Shown piece by piece: positions 39,001 to 51,489 of a stretch of DNA of 64,000 bases. Within the stretch, counting starts at the first letter, position 1; the number at the start of each line of letters is the position of its first letter. The DNA lies in contig JALJEE010002436.1 in NCBI GenBank assembly GCA_023231475.1, forward strand, positions 124,001-188,000. Direction: 5' to 3'. The notes below the pieces were generated by a model that did no database searches, was not told the origin of the DNA, and saw only the letters and a program-made list of their open reading frames with translations. This stretch comes from Seison nebaliae. Taxonomy: Eukaryota > Rotifera > Pararotatoria > Seisonacea > Seisonidae. Both the position numbers and the translations under genes were made by a program.

Positions 39001-42000
39001 GAACCACATAAGTAACGCATTCCTTCATAGTAACTGCTAAAAACAACAAGAAGCAATCACAGAAAGAAAAACATCTGAACAAATTCGACATTTTGTATTA
39101 TGTCCAATAACAAACTGAAACCACGAAATGAAGGCGGTTCACTTTCTGTTCGTGTGTTTGTGGATAACTGTCGAAGGAAGAACGTTATCTCCTGTACAAC
39201 TGTCCGATATTCGGTTGATTTGACTTAAGGAAGAGTTGTTGAACTTAATACAGAAGAAAATTGAAATGAGAAGACTCTTATCAGTTATTTGTGGAAAAAT
39301 ATATATATTCTTTGAAGTGAAGATTTATCGACACTTTCTCCCGTGCCGTCTGTTCGACGCCACCCAGATACAATTTCAAAGTTAGTCGTTTTTTTGTTGT
39401 TAGTAGTGAGATGAATAAGAAGAATGATAACAAACCTTCATAATTGTAATGAAAATCTTCCGATTATATTGTTTGGATGTTTGATTGGAAGGCAACATTG
39501 GATCGTTCATTGGAGTTGTGATGAAAATTAATGATCTGTCTATTTGTTCTAGGTGAATTAACTCGCTTTCCAACTGAGTAGCTCGACGACTTTATGACTG
39601 GTCGATTAGAAAGCGATTAAGCATTTGAAAAGAAATATTATCTATGATAATTGAATAAGAAATGATCGAATTAAGATGCAGTTGACAATCTTGAGAGAAG
39701 TACTTGAATGTTCTGATAAGAAATCAATATTCTCTAAATCAATCTCTCTTCGAGAGAGATCGATATGAGAGAGAGGATATGGTTTTTCTTTATGAACGTG
39801 TTACCTTCCTTCTCGATTTTCTTATTAAATTTAAAGATTGAATTAAGAAATAAATTTGTTCTCACTTTGTTATGATGAGGAGGAGGAAGAAGAATTGATA
39901 AAAGGAAACAAGAAAAGAATAAGAATTGTGAGATTACAACTTCCAGTTGAACAACTCTCGTTTGAATATCAAAGATTTGATGAAACTGCTTATTTGTTTT
40001 CCTACGTTTATCTTATAAGGAGAAATAACTATGAGCGCAAATAGAATGAATTCAACCGATGAATTTATTTGCACTTATTGGATGAAGGTGAGCGAACATG
40101 AAGAAACTATTTCTAATTGTCACAGATATGCCTCATAGACATTTTCATTGAGGCAACGAACTCATTATGAATAGAGTAACTCTTCCAAAACGTCTTAATG
40201 AAACAATTGTTTCAATTCCATAATACTATCCTAACAGAATTGGGAAACTTAATCCGTCAATTCTTCCTGGAGCGACTATCTCATTTCTTTCATTCTCGCA
40301 TCATTATTCGTGAGTTTGAGACTTAACGAATTAGAATGTTAATCGTTGAGGACGAATTATTCATAGTATCCAATACTCTCCCCCCAAAATACTCCCAAAT
40401 ACATCACCAAACAATACATTTAAGCGTTTGTTGTCCTAGGCGATTTTTGAAAAAAAACATCACAAAATTCGTGTTGTTTAATGAAATGTTGAAATGTGAT
40501 TGAAGAATGGACTAATTGTTTGGGCGAGAATTGGAGAAGAAGAGAAGAGAGGAAGCGTAAATCGGATGATGGTTGCGGCTTTCTTGCAAATACGCGTGTC
40601 TTTCTCACGATTTTCATTTTGCGGCGAAATTAATGATGAAATGATTCTACTATTCCTGCGAACGATTAACAGATCTACGATGATAATAATCTATAATGAG
40701 GTATGAAATGCGGAGAAATCTAATAAAGTCTTTTCGGTAATTATTTCCTATTTTTTTCGCTTCTTTCAACATAACCGTTCCAGAAGAAAGATAAACGAAT
40801 TAAATACTTCCTTAAATGAAGAAATAATGTCGGAGGGAATTGATAGATAATTTTCTTCATTTTTCTCCGAAAAACCGTTTTTCAAATTTCTAATATTTTC
40901 CATAAAAAAAACTAAAACATGAGAACGAAAACATGAAAGATTTCAACGAACATCAAATGGTGGAAATGCATCACGTTTCTAATGATGTTTTTATCTGTTC
41001 TGTTGTTTGGGAGACGAGAGCGTTGGGAAAGCAAATGAATCTCAAGTGCAAAATATATTTCGTGATGTTAATGCCATAACAAAATAAGTTTCTCGAACTA
41101 CTTCCCCTCATCCCTTTGACCACGTAAACTGAGACGCCGATGAGAGAATGATCAGTGAGAAGAAACAACCTTGTTTATTATTCGAACTTATCCCTCCAAT
41201 TTCAAAGGAACTTGAAAGGTAACAAATATCGAGTGTTTATGATGGAGCGTTTTGAGAATTAATTAAGAAAAATACTTCATTCGACTTTTCTTTTGCTCGA
41301 GTTGATGGATGGATTTTCGCACGCGAATTATCAAAAACAAATATCCATCAAATATTTCCCTCCTAATGAAATTGTTGCCGAAGGGACATATTTCGACGTT
41401 GCAGGATGGAGATATATCGTTAGAGTATATGTTGAAATGAGGTGGACCATCGGCTAAATTTCATGAGATAATCAATTAAGTGAAAAATTGTTTTGATAAA
41501 AGATTGACGAATATCAATATTGATAGAAAAAAAAATGAAAATAATGATAAAAAGAATTTAAAGGAATGGAAAGAATATGGTTTGGAAAATGGACAAACAA
41601 TTGGGAATAATGGTAATTAGGTAGAGATTAGTTTCATTTTTCTAATTCAATAAATTACATATAAATCTGATGAAGCATTCATGAAGAGGTTGGAATTCTC
41701 ATATCAATTTTAGTATTATTCCATCCTTTTACCTTTGTTTAATTTAGTGAAATATTTATATTTATTCCTTATAATTGCCAAGAGAGAATGCCAGATATGA
41801 ATTTCCCCCAAATTCTGAGTTGGCATCTGTTATATTTCTCAAGAGGTTTAGTCCTCCTCCATTGTCCCTTGAAACTTAGACATGTGTCAATTAAAAGATT
41901 CATTTTTAAATCCTTCAAGATTTACTGGTAATCAAATTTCGTGAGATATTCATTCCAATAGACAGATTCCAGAAATTGTTAATGGATTTATTTCGTTTTT

Positions 42001-43950
42001 CTCTCGAATCATTTTCATATTTCGAAGTTTTAAGATTCAAATGAGAGAAGAAGTTTATGTCAATCGAATGGAAGAAAATCAGATTTGTTTCATTTGCAGA
42101 ACATTTCAAAAAATTCAAATATTAGAACTTCAATTTAACTCTTTTATTTTAGAACCTAAATTCAGTTTGCTGTTTAAAATACAGTTACGGAACTTTACAG
42201 GTTTGTTGATATTATTAATTTGAATTTAGAATAAGCTAAAACTAAATCTAAATCATCTAACAATAATTCTATATTATCTTCGATTATTTTATCAGGGTTA
42301 TATTTATTACTGATGAAGGAAGAACATAAAACGATTAACAAATTTTGCATCATCCAATATGTCTTGGAGAATTGAATGAACTTACAACCTAATGGATTCG
42401 TGTTGAAGGAAGATGTTAGAGGAAATTTAACCTAATTTAGCATTAAAATTAATTTTCGTCGACTGTCCAAACAAATACTGGAGACGCATTGGATAATTGT
42501 GTCTTAGAACATCGCATAAATAATTATAATTGATTCGGAAATTATCGAGTAATTCCAATGATTCATTTCTTCTGGGAAATGACTTTGTTGGATTCCATTT
42601 CGGCATTCTCATCGACCACATCAAGAAGTGGAGAAATGTTTGGAATATTATTGTTGATGGAGACAAACGAATTAATAGGAATACAGCACATTTCTTTAAT
42701 GAGGATTGATATGTTCGAATTGATTTCATTTCATTGGAATTGACCTCGAATTCAAGAGAATTTGTTTTGTTTGTTCATTTTTTTGGGAATTTTCTAAACT
42801 TCGTTCAATGTGAAACCAAACGACGAGAACGATATTTGTAAGTACTATCAAAAGCGTAATAAAAACATTATTAGAATTCCAATTGAATTGCCTGTTTCCC
42901 TAAAATAATTATGATGAAAATTAAATTGAAGAAATTAATTGTTCTCTCATGGAATACTTTTTCGCTGAGTAGTTGGCACTCGAATGAACAAGAAACAATT
43001 CCATCACTCTCACAGAGAATGGCCAAAAAAAATTCTTTTTTATTTAAATTCTTGAATTCACTTTTGGGAATTTGTTTATGTTAAACAGTTTTAGAAATCA
43101 ATTTCCGCATGGACATTCGGACCCATAATTTCTACTGAACTATTTTCAAGAATACTTTCGATCTATTCTTCTTTCCACTTTAAATTCCGCTTTTTTCCAG
43201 AATGTACTTAATAGTTTAATTTTATAATAATTTCATTTCTTTTTCTACAATTTTCACAAATTTTTCAGATTCAATTATCAATGGAATTCAATAGTATCAG
43301 AAAGAGAGTAGTGCTAATGTATTATGGAATAATAAAAATTTTCTTTTTCATCACAAACGATAATTGATTATACAATCATGAGATTGATATCCTTTAAACC
43401 TTGTATAAATAAGGAAGAGTTCGGGTCAAATTATTTGGTGAATTAAACAGTTTATGGAACTATCGTTTTGAGATCCATCTACTATTCGATTTGTCAGAAA
43501 GTTTTTAAGAGATGCTGAAACTTTATTTCGTTAGTTGACATTCTGAGAATTCAGCTGATGATTAATCTGATTTATGTTCATATAATTCTTATTATTCTCT
43601 CGTTGGATTACGGACAGGTCATTCGAAGAAGTATTCATAAGATTTATTTTCTAATTGTTCAATATTAATGAAGTTCCCATTAGGAAACTGTCATTTATTC
43701 AACATCATTCATATCTTCTCCCAATTGCTTATTAGTTTCACATAAGATTAAACAGCAATCAACCTACATATGTGCCAAAATGATTCATTTAGAAGTTTTT
43801 TGTTGTTGCATTGAATTGGGAGAGATACAATAGGAAAATATTCGGGGGAAAAAGGAGAAATAGAATCTATCCATACGAAATTATAAGCGGAATGGAATTC
43901 TTATGTTATATGTATTTTTGCACAAGTGTATATCGTCCTTGAGCGTATCA

Positions 43951-43969
43951 GGGAGGCAGGGGCGGAGGA
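43951..43969 (+). other. G-rich tract, possible two-layer G-quadruplex
   Basis: GGGAGGCAGGGGCGGAGG has four closely spaced G-runs in an otherwise very AT-rich region. It is flanked by GTATC (43945-43949) and GATAC (43972-43976), which could pair as a short stem. Confidence 0.35.
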
Positions 43970-44421
43970 GCGATACCCTATTCGTTCGTCCTATCCAAAG
44001 TCTTTATATAATTTGCGTTTACTATGAATATCAGATAATGTTCTTCCTGACTTCTTACAGGAAAGAATGATGAATTTACATTAAAAATAATGAAACGATT
44101 TCTCCTTTTCCACTACAAGTTCATGATAGCGGTAAGTATATCATCGACTGAATTACCATTCATCATACAACAACTCCCCATCAACATTATCATTAAACTG
44201 TTCAATTCATATTAGTAACAGGTTGCGTATAAATCCGTTCTTTTCTTTAATACCAATCAACACACCAGAGTGGACAGATTGCCAATTTGTAGTTGTATCG
44301 AATCAAGTCAAATATCTCCTCATCAGTCGAGTGAAAATAGAACGGTCATATTCGACTGACTGAACTTTCGTATTGTGAAATGAAATGTCTCGTCGAGAAG
44401 AAGCATTCTAATGAGTCATTT

Positions 44422-44447
44422 AAGAAAGAAAGAAAGAAAGAAAGAAA
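44422..44447. repeat. (AAAG)n simple repeat
   Basis: About six tandem AAAG units in noncoding sequence. Confidence 0.85.
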
Positions 44448-47400
44448 TAAGTTTCCTTCTCCAATATCAATCCAAAATTCTTTATAGTTCTAGTACTTCT
44501 CCTGCTAGAGTTGAAAGAACGGAAATCTCGACAGAAAATTGTGAATTCTGTACAATTATTCGATTTGGAGATGTTGTTAGTAAATGAGAAAAGAATGAAA
44601 ATCAAATTCATAATTCTTATCACTATGTTAATTTGAGTGAGAGAAGTTCTTTTTTTGTTTTTTCGAGAAACAAAGTCTTTTGAGAACAATAATTCCTGAG
44701 ATTCGTCGGAAAGTAGTTTATTCTCCTCTCAAATCAAATCTAGAACATCTAAATATTTATCGAATGATGTTAGTCGATACCATATGGTAAATGATCATTC
44801 GTTTGAAGGAATTATGATAGTTCTCCTTTTCTTTTTATTCATTTCCTTATTAATCTAATGCTTTTCTAACGATGGTTCTAATTATGGAATGAAAGATACA
44901 ACTCGTAATGTTAAAGGAAGATTGCTTTAGATGGAATGGGGAGAGATGAGTAGAGAGTTGGAGGGAAGATTGATATGTAAAAGAAGAAAAATTAGAGGCA
45001 CAATATGCAAATAATAGAGATTGGACCGAAGTTTAATTTGGGATTAATATGAAAAAAATGAAAATGTTTTGAAAACGGAAAAATCTTCAAATTTCCCAAT
45101 GTATGGATCGATTAACATTGGCTGGTCTCTCCTTTACTACTACTCTAACAAGTTAATGTAAAAACCTGTTTTTGATCATTTTTCCGTGAAACGCATAAAA
45201 TTTCCTTTGCCATGTAACGTTATGGGAGGGGATGTTGAGGCACTCTTCCCAAGTGGGAAATTAGAGTTTTTTCTTCAAATCTCCCGACCAATTCATAAAA
45301 ATTTTATTAATCTATAATTCAGCTGGATGAATTATCAATAAAATTTGCATTCATTTCGCCTCTTCGGTAGGTTCGGTAAATTGTTCGTTCGTTCGTTCTC
45401 ACTCTCAATTTAGTTGATCCATTTATTGCTATCTATCCATCTGACATGCATATGTTCGCTGTTTGATTGAGAAAGGAATTAACTAATTGGGAAATCACAT
45501 ATTCGAAAATTATATAGAAACAATTCTTGTGTTCGATGTTTGGGAAGAATGGGAATATTGAGCGGAATTGAAATGAGTTGAATTGATGCCGAAATTACTT
45601 TCGTAGATCAATCCGTCAATATGATTTACTTCAGTGCTGTATTTTTGGACTGGGTAAATGGTATTGGATTCATTTGGATTGCTATTCATGATTGTGAGGT
45701 GATTACATCAGTCTCTGCATCGTTTAATTATAAATTCAAGCAAATCATAAATTTTTGTAACTGAACGTTATCTATAATGAAAATCACGTCTAATTGCTTA
45801 ATCTGCTTACAATTTATCACTTCCGGCTGAAAGAAAATCAGTAAGAGAAGCATAGTCAAGGATATTCTCAGTATGTGTAAATTATTTGATCGTCTACCTT
45901 CGAATTTACCATTGCAAGTCTTCTTCCATCCTAGTCTTTTTATTTTTCTCCAAATAAATGTTTATGGGAAAACACTTAAGAGCAGAAGGGAATTAGGAAA
46001 CAAAAAGAAAGATCTTTTCTTCTTTCTCAATACAAACTGGAGGTTCCCCTCAACCCCTTATTGTTTATTTCGGCTAATAATTATTATAATTTCTTTCTAA
46101 TCATTCTATTAAGTTGACGGTAGCAATAAGGAGATTGATTATGGTTAATAGTATCTCGCTAATCGATTACATTGACTCATCGATCAATTAAACTTCATTA
46201 ATGACTATTAATAGCAATATTATCTTGTCAGAATGGTGGAGGCAAGTTTAACATCGTGCACTTCTTTCATTATCCGCTTTATCAGTTTTTTTTCTTTCGG
46301 ACATACAACTCCAACATGAATCATCTCTCTCAAGATTCATTGTCAAAATAATTAATTGGGATTCTCCTTCTAATTCCTAGTAAAATGGAATAAATGATGG
46401 TTTTTTATGATCATCATTCCAAACGAAAGATAATATATTAGGGAATATTATCCAAAGTTTAGATATGAGAATAGAATTTGATTAGTAATGGAGATTGTTC
46501 GATGGATATTGAGGAATATGAGCAGAAAAGAATCGGCTGAACATTATTCGAACAATTCTTCGTCCTAATAGTTTATATTTGTAGCGTTGAACGGTAAGGA
46601 AGGGTAGATGGGAGCAGCTTATGTAGTTGGTTGTTTCGTGCCGAACTCCACCAGAGAATAATGATATGGAGAGGAAGGAATTGAGTTACAATGTATTGGG
46701 AGGAGAAATTAACAAAATTGGACTATTATTTCATAGGAACAATCAGAAGACATATTCATTTCATACGATGACGATGTGTAGTACATTAGAGAATGTGTAT
46801 TTGCGCAATATCAATAATGATAAATCGTTTTATTTAATTTATAATGGAAATCGATTGTTGTATATGCGTTCATGTATCTATCTGCCATTGGACATATTGT
46901 AACGGAATTAAATTGTATCTTCTCCTCGTCAATTCCGTCGGAGCTAATGATAATAAACAAGTGATATGGGTTCATAAAGATATCGATCGGTTATAGAATT
47001 CCTAATATTATATTAGGTCGATTGGAATTAGACACGGAACATAAATGAATGTTTACAAATACGTTAGAATGACAAGAAGACTAGTTGGTTGTGTGCTGTG
47101 CAGTGGCGATATGTGTTGGTAAATAATTGGAACTTGTTGCCACATATGAATTGTGCAGTATTGGTGCAATGTGAGTGTGGTGGAGTGGAATAGGGTCGTG
47201 TGTAAATCTTGAGATATGCACACTTTCATAATTTCCCTGAATAAGAATGTGTAGACATGAGGAGATGATGAAGCGTGGAATGATGAAGGAAAGGAAAATA
47301 ATTTCTCCTCTATCTTCTCCCACAATCATATCAGAATGTGTCTGTGTGTGTAATGGGGCATGAGTGTGTCAGTGAAATAATACGATGTAAGGAAGATACG

Positions 47401-49951
47401 GTGACATGAGCGCATGGCTGGAACAATTATTATTTGTAGTAGGGAAGGAATGATTGTTGTGCTGAATTGGAGGGAGCTCTCTGTCCAGAACTCCATCTCC
47501 GATGATTGATGAGGGCAACCGTTTCTCGCACTTTTCCTTTAACTTCATATTGATACATGTGTTAAAAGAATGAATTGTGAAAGACGAATGGAAAAGAACA
47601 ACTAATAGAATAGAAGCAGGAAAGAAATACACTTGTATAAATATATCTGTTATAATGATTGCATGCGACTGGAGAATGGGAACAAAAAGAAAGGAGGGTA
47701 TTCTTCGGTGATACACTCTTATTTCTTCATCCTGCCATATCTCCATGATCAGTTCACTTCGCTTACTTCGTTAATAATAGGAAAATAATTGGTGTATTAT
47801 AGGAGAGATTGGTAGGAGATATCCTTTTGACGGAATGGTGCGAAGAAGACGACGATGAATGAAGGTTGAAGTTTGAGATATCTTCCTGATACTTGTTCTT
47901 ATGGATGCAATTGAACATGCATGAGAACTATCGTCCGAAGAGAATAGGATGAAAATTAATAATATTTAATGGCAATGTTGAGGAGGAATGAACGAATTGA
48001 AATTTATGCAAAATGAATTTCCAATTTATCATCATTCTCCATCATTCCTCACCATTTCTCACCATTCCTCCGCCGCTCGTTCACGACACAAAGACGGGAA
48101 GGATGAATTCAAGACGACGGATAGATAGTTTGTATTAATTATTTTCAATCAATATTGCATTAATCTACATATGCAAATAAGTCAATCGAATTTAAGTAGC
48201 TACCACTTTAATATAACACAAACGCAGGAATTCATTCATCGGAATGTGGAGATACATAATTTCTATTCTGAAAATTATACTAATTAGATGTAGTCTATTC
48301 TTTATTCTTTCCTTCGTTCTTATTTGCTCTTCCTCATCCTCGTCATGTCTTCGAGGTGTTCCATTCCTTCCCATTCATTCCTTTTATGCCCAACATCTGC
48401 TACTGCAGTTCCTCTCCCCCCGCATTGCTCGAGTGTGCCACTATCTTAACTTCTTCCCATACGCACATACACACACACACGTCTTGTGCAGTAGTCGGGA
48501 ATGCTTCTCCTCAACTGAACAACAAAATGAAGAAGTATTTGTATATTCCTCATGAGTAGATATGATATTCATGTGTAAACGAACAAATATTATCACATTG
48601 GACTGTTGCTGATGCACTTGGAGAAGTATTCATAATTTACTCCAAACTCCTACACCGTCCACCTTGACATGTTAACACTGATTCCATCCCTATCTAATTC
48701 CATTCGTTATTGTTGTGTAATCTTATCGTTCTTGTTATATCCTCCATTCCTCTCCATCTATTACATCTCCAATCCTGTCCATGCATCCGACACATGGCTA
48801 ATTTTGGATATTTAATGAATTAATTAATTCATCAATAATTCCGAATTTACTTCATATCATCGTCCAATTTCCTCCTTCATCTCCGTCATCCAAGAGAATT
48901 AACCTGAAATTAATAAAGTCTTCGCTCCTCAACCAAAATATGATAACTTCATGGAAAATCGACAAAATTCCTTTAGGTAAATTTCTTTATGTTAATCATC
49001 ACAATCAAGATGTTGATGATGATGATGGTGAAAATGAAGACGAGCGATCTGATGAAGATAAATCTCACATTCAATCAAGTCATGTCAAATGGACGAAGCG
49101 CTTCTAGTTCGTCATAATCGTTTGTTAATTTTCTTCCAATAACAATATTCCATCGTCGAATGATTCTAATCCAATTTATCATTAATTGAAATTTATTTCC
49201 ATTAATTCCTTAATGTGCCCATATATATGTTGTCATCGTTGCCTGATAACATTAGAATATCAGTCAATGCAATACGTCTTCACGTACTTTGATTATTGGA
49301 TGAGAAGATAATGTATTCCATTCTTCCTTCGACTTCCTTTATTACTTTCCAATTTTCTCCTTTCCAATATTCTGACATCGGTCTTGAATAATTAGATTTA
49401 GTTGCGGTGTATTTCCTTCCCAGCCTCTTAGTGCGAGACACCGATTAAGGAAATTCCAGCGTCATTATTCTTCTTATTAATTTTCTGTATCCGTTTCACT
49501 TATACAATGCAAAGCTTACTAAAAATTTTTGGTAGAACAACCGTCCTCCTTTCCATCTCAGCTACCAGTCGTGTAAGTGTTTCTCATTTTAAATGTTAGA
49601 GTAAGTTTAGTTGATGAAGGAACTATATACGATTTCGAGAATCCAATCAATATTTCTTCGAATAACTTTATAAGAATTCTAAGTTAACTTACTCACGGTA
49701 GATTCAAGTGCGTCACAATTGATGGAAATTCGAGACTGATGTTTGGAATGTCTGGAATTGAACAGACGAGAAAGTTTCACTGACAAATTTCTCAGTAGTC
49801 GGGTCATTGTCGGCTGATGTAGACTGATGAATAATGATGGGAAAAGTCGGTAGGTTTCATGTTTCTACAAATAAATATCGATCAACAAAAACGTATGATT
49901 GTGTAAAGATTATACGGAATTTTCACATATGAAAGAGCTAATATATAAATA

Positions 49952-49994
49952 TGTTATATATATATGTTTGTGTGTGTATGTGTGTGTGTATATG
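49952..49994. repeat. (TA)n/(TG)n mixed dinucleotide repeat
   Basis: A short TA run passes into TG repeats with occasional TA interruptions, in noncoding sequence about 1.5 kb upstream of the myosin-tail gene. Confidence 0.8.
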
Positions 49995-50446
49995 GTGTGC
50001 TAGAGATGTGTGCAGATATTCTTCTTGAATATCGTTCAATATTGTTTCTGTTTCCTCTAACACAATCGACCGCTATATAAATATACAAAAAATCAATTTA
50101 GTTCGTTTGGAAGGAGAATAAATGGAAGAAAGAATAAATTGTTTTAAATATTCGTTTAATATAATAAATATTTCCGATAGATACAATTCTTTCATAATCA
50201 CTTCATGTAATCATTATCAATATGAATAATTTAGTTGCACACTGCTCCTTTAAAGGAATGAGGAGACATAAATAGTCGATTGGAAACTCCATCTGACAAT
50301 GGAAGTTTTCGCGGAAGCGATAGTTTAATTCGTTCAATTCACTAATTCTCCTCTCATTCGTATGAGTGAAAATGTTGTTAAACACAACATTTAAGTTGGG
50401 AGGAATTGATAGATGGAATGACAACAATCTTACCTATCGAGATGAC

Positions 50447-50464
50447 GGAGGGGGAGGGGGGAGG
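50447..50464 (+). other. G-rich tract upstream of the myosin-tail gene
   Basis: GGAGGGGGAGGGGGGAGG contains four G-runs separated by single A residues, a plausible intramolecular G-quadruplex. It lies about 1 kb upstream of the predicted start codon and on the coding strand. Confidence 0.4.
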
Positions 50465-51195
50465 ATGTTGAATAATTTTATTTAATTAATATGAGAAATA
50501 TGGAGCACATCATAATTAATTTCCATAATTCAATCTCATTATTTGTATCAGATGTGGAGACATATAAATTGTGTCTTTTTTCAGAATGTGTATGTTCAGT
50601 AAGATGTTATTTCCAATATCGAGCACGTTCTCCGATCTTCTCTTCATTTATTTCTCACTGAAAATGATATCTCTTTATGGTTAATGTAATTGATCTCTTA
50701 ATCTGTCGGAGTTTGGGCAAGCTTTTGTTTTTAGGGGTGATGGAGGGGAGGGATAGTGTGGATGGAAGGAATTTCACAAGTTTCCGAAAGGAGACTCGAT
50801 AGATCAACGAGAATATGTTTTGTATATTAATCACATGTGATTAGACGGCTTCGTTGCGACTGGTGAGTGAATTGAATGATCTTTCGGAATTTGTTTAAGT
50901 GACTGTACTATATTCCGTTAGCTTTCCCATTAATCTGTCCATATCAGTAATCAGGTTATAATTATTATGTAACCTTCTGATTGGTTTCTCTTGGAGGAAT
51001 AGGAAGGAGGAGAAATAACTATCATTTTATTCATCCATGTTTTTCCATGATTAATTACTTTCATCATTCGCACTATACGATTATGATAATCTAATTAAAT
51101 GCTGCACATCTACTTAATTGAAAAGATTGGATATATTATCATCACAACGTCTTCTTCTTCTTGTTTGTTGAAGTAGATTTTGTAAATATTAAACG

Positions 51196-51218
51196 ATATA
51201 TATATATATATATATATA
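51196..51218. repeat. (TA)n microsatellite
   Basis: Uninterrupted alternating A and T for 23 bases, about 270 bases upstream of the predicted start of the myosin-tail gene. Confidence 0.9.
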
Positions 51219-51489
51219 GGGAGAGATTCGATAAATGAGTTCGTTCATCACTTAGATGAATATTGCAAATGCCGTTCGTCGATAACGGCGACAAGATGCC
51301 GACGAAATGTAAACAACGCTCTTCTTCCAGGAGACGTAGATCTCCTTACATGTTTATGTTTCATATCGACGAATTCCACAGAAAGTTCTTTTTTGCTTTT
51401 CCCTAATTCAGTCTAATTAATTCTGATGTTGAAGGTATCATCGAATTACGGATGAGAAATGGCCAAAGTCAGTTTGCAGTAAGCGACAG

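Larger units (their letters stand above)
36084..51489. other. 15.4 kb gene-poor region between divergent genes
   Basis: This is the longest stretch without a supported gene. ORFs are short (at most about 125 codons) and scattered over both strands, with no domain signature, in contrast to the dense coding on either side. It contains simple repeats (44422-44447, 49952-49994, 51196-51218), purine/G-rich tracts on the + strand (43951-43969, 50447-50464, 50733-50753) and a short perfect hairpin (39742-39760). It must include the promoters of the PDZ gene (-) and the myosin-tail gene (+), and possibly their 5' untranslated exons. Small coding exons under about 60 codons cannot be excluded by eye. 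Confidence 0.5.

Noticed and set aside
47369-47746. 125-codon minus-strand ORF with a hydrophobic segment
   Set aside because: It is in the gene-poor region, with no family resemblance; pyrimidine-rich sequence makes such frames common.
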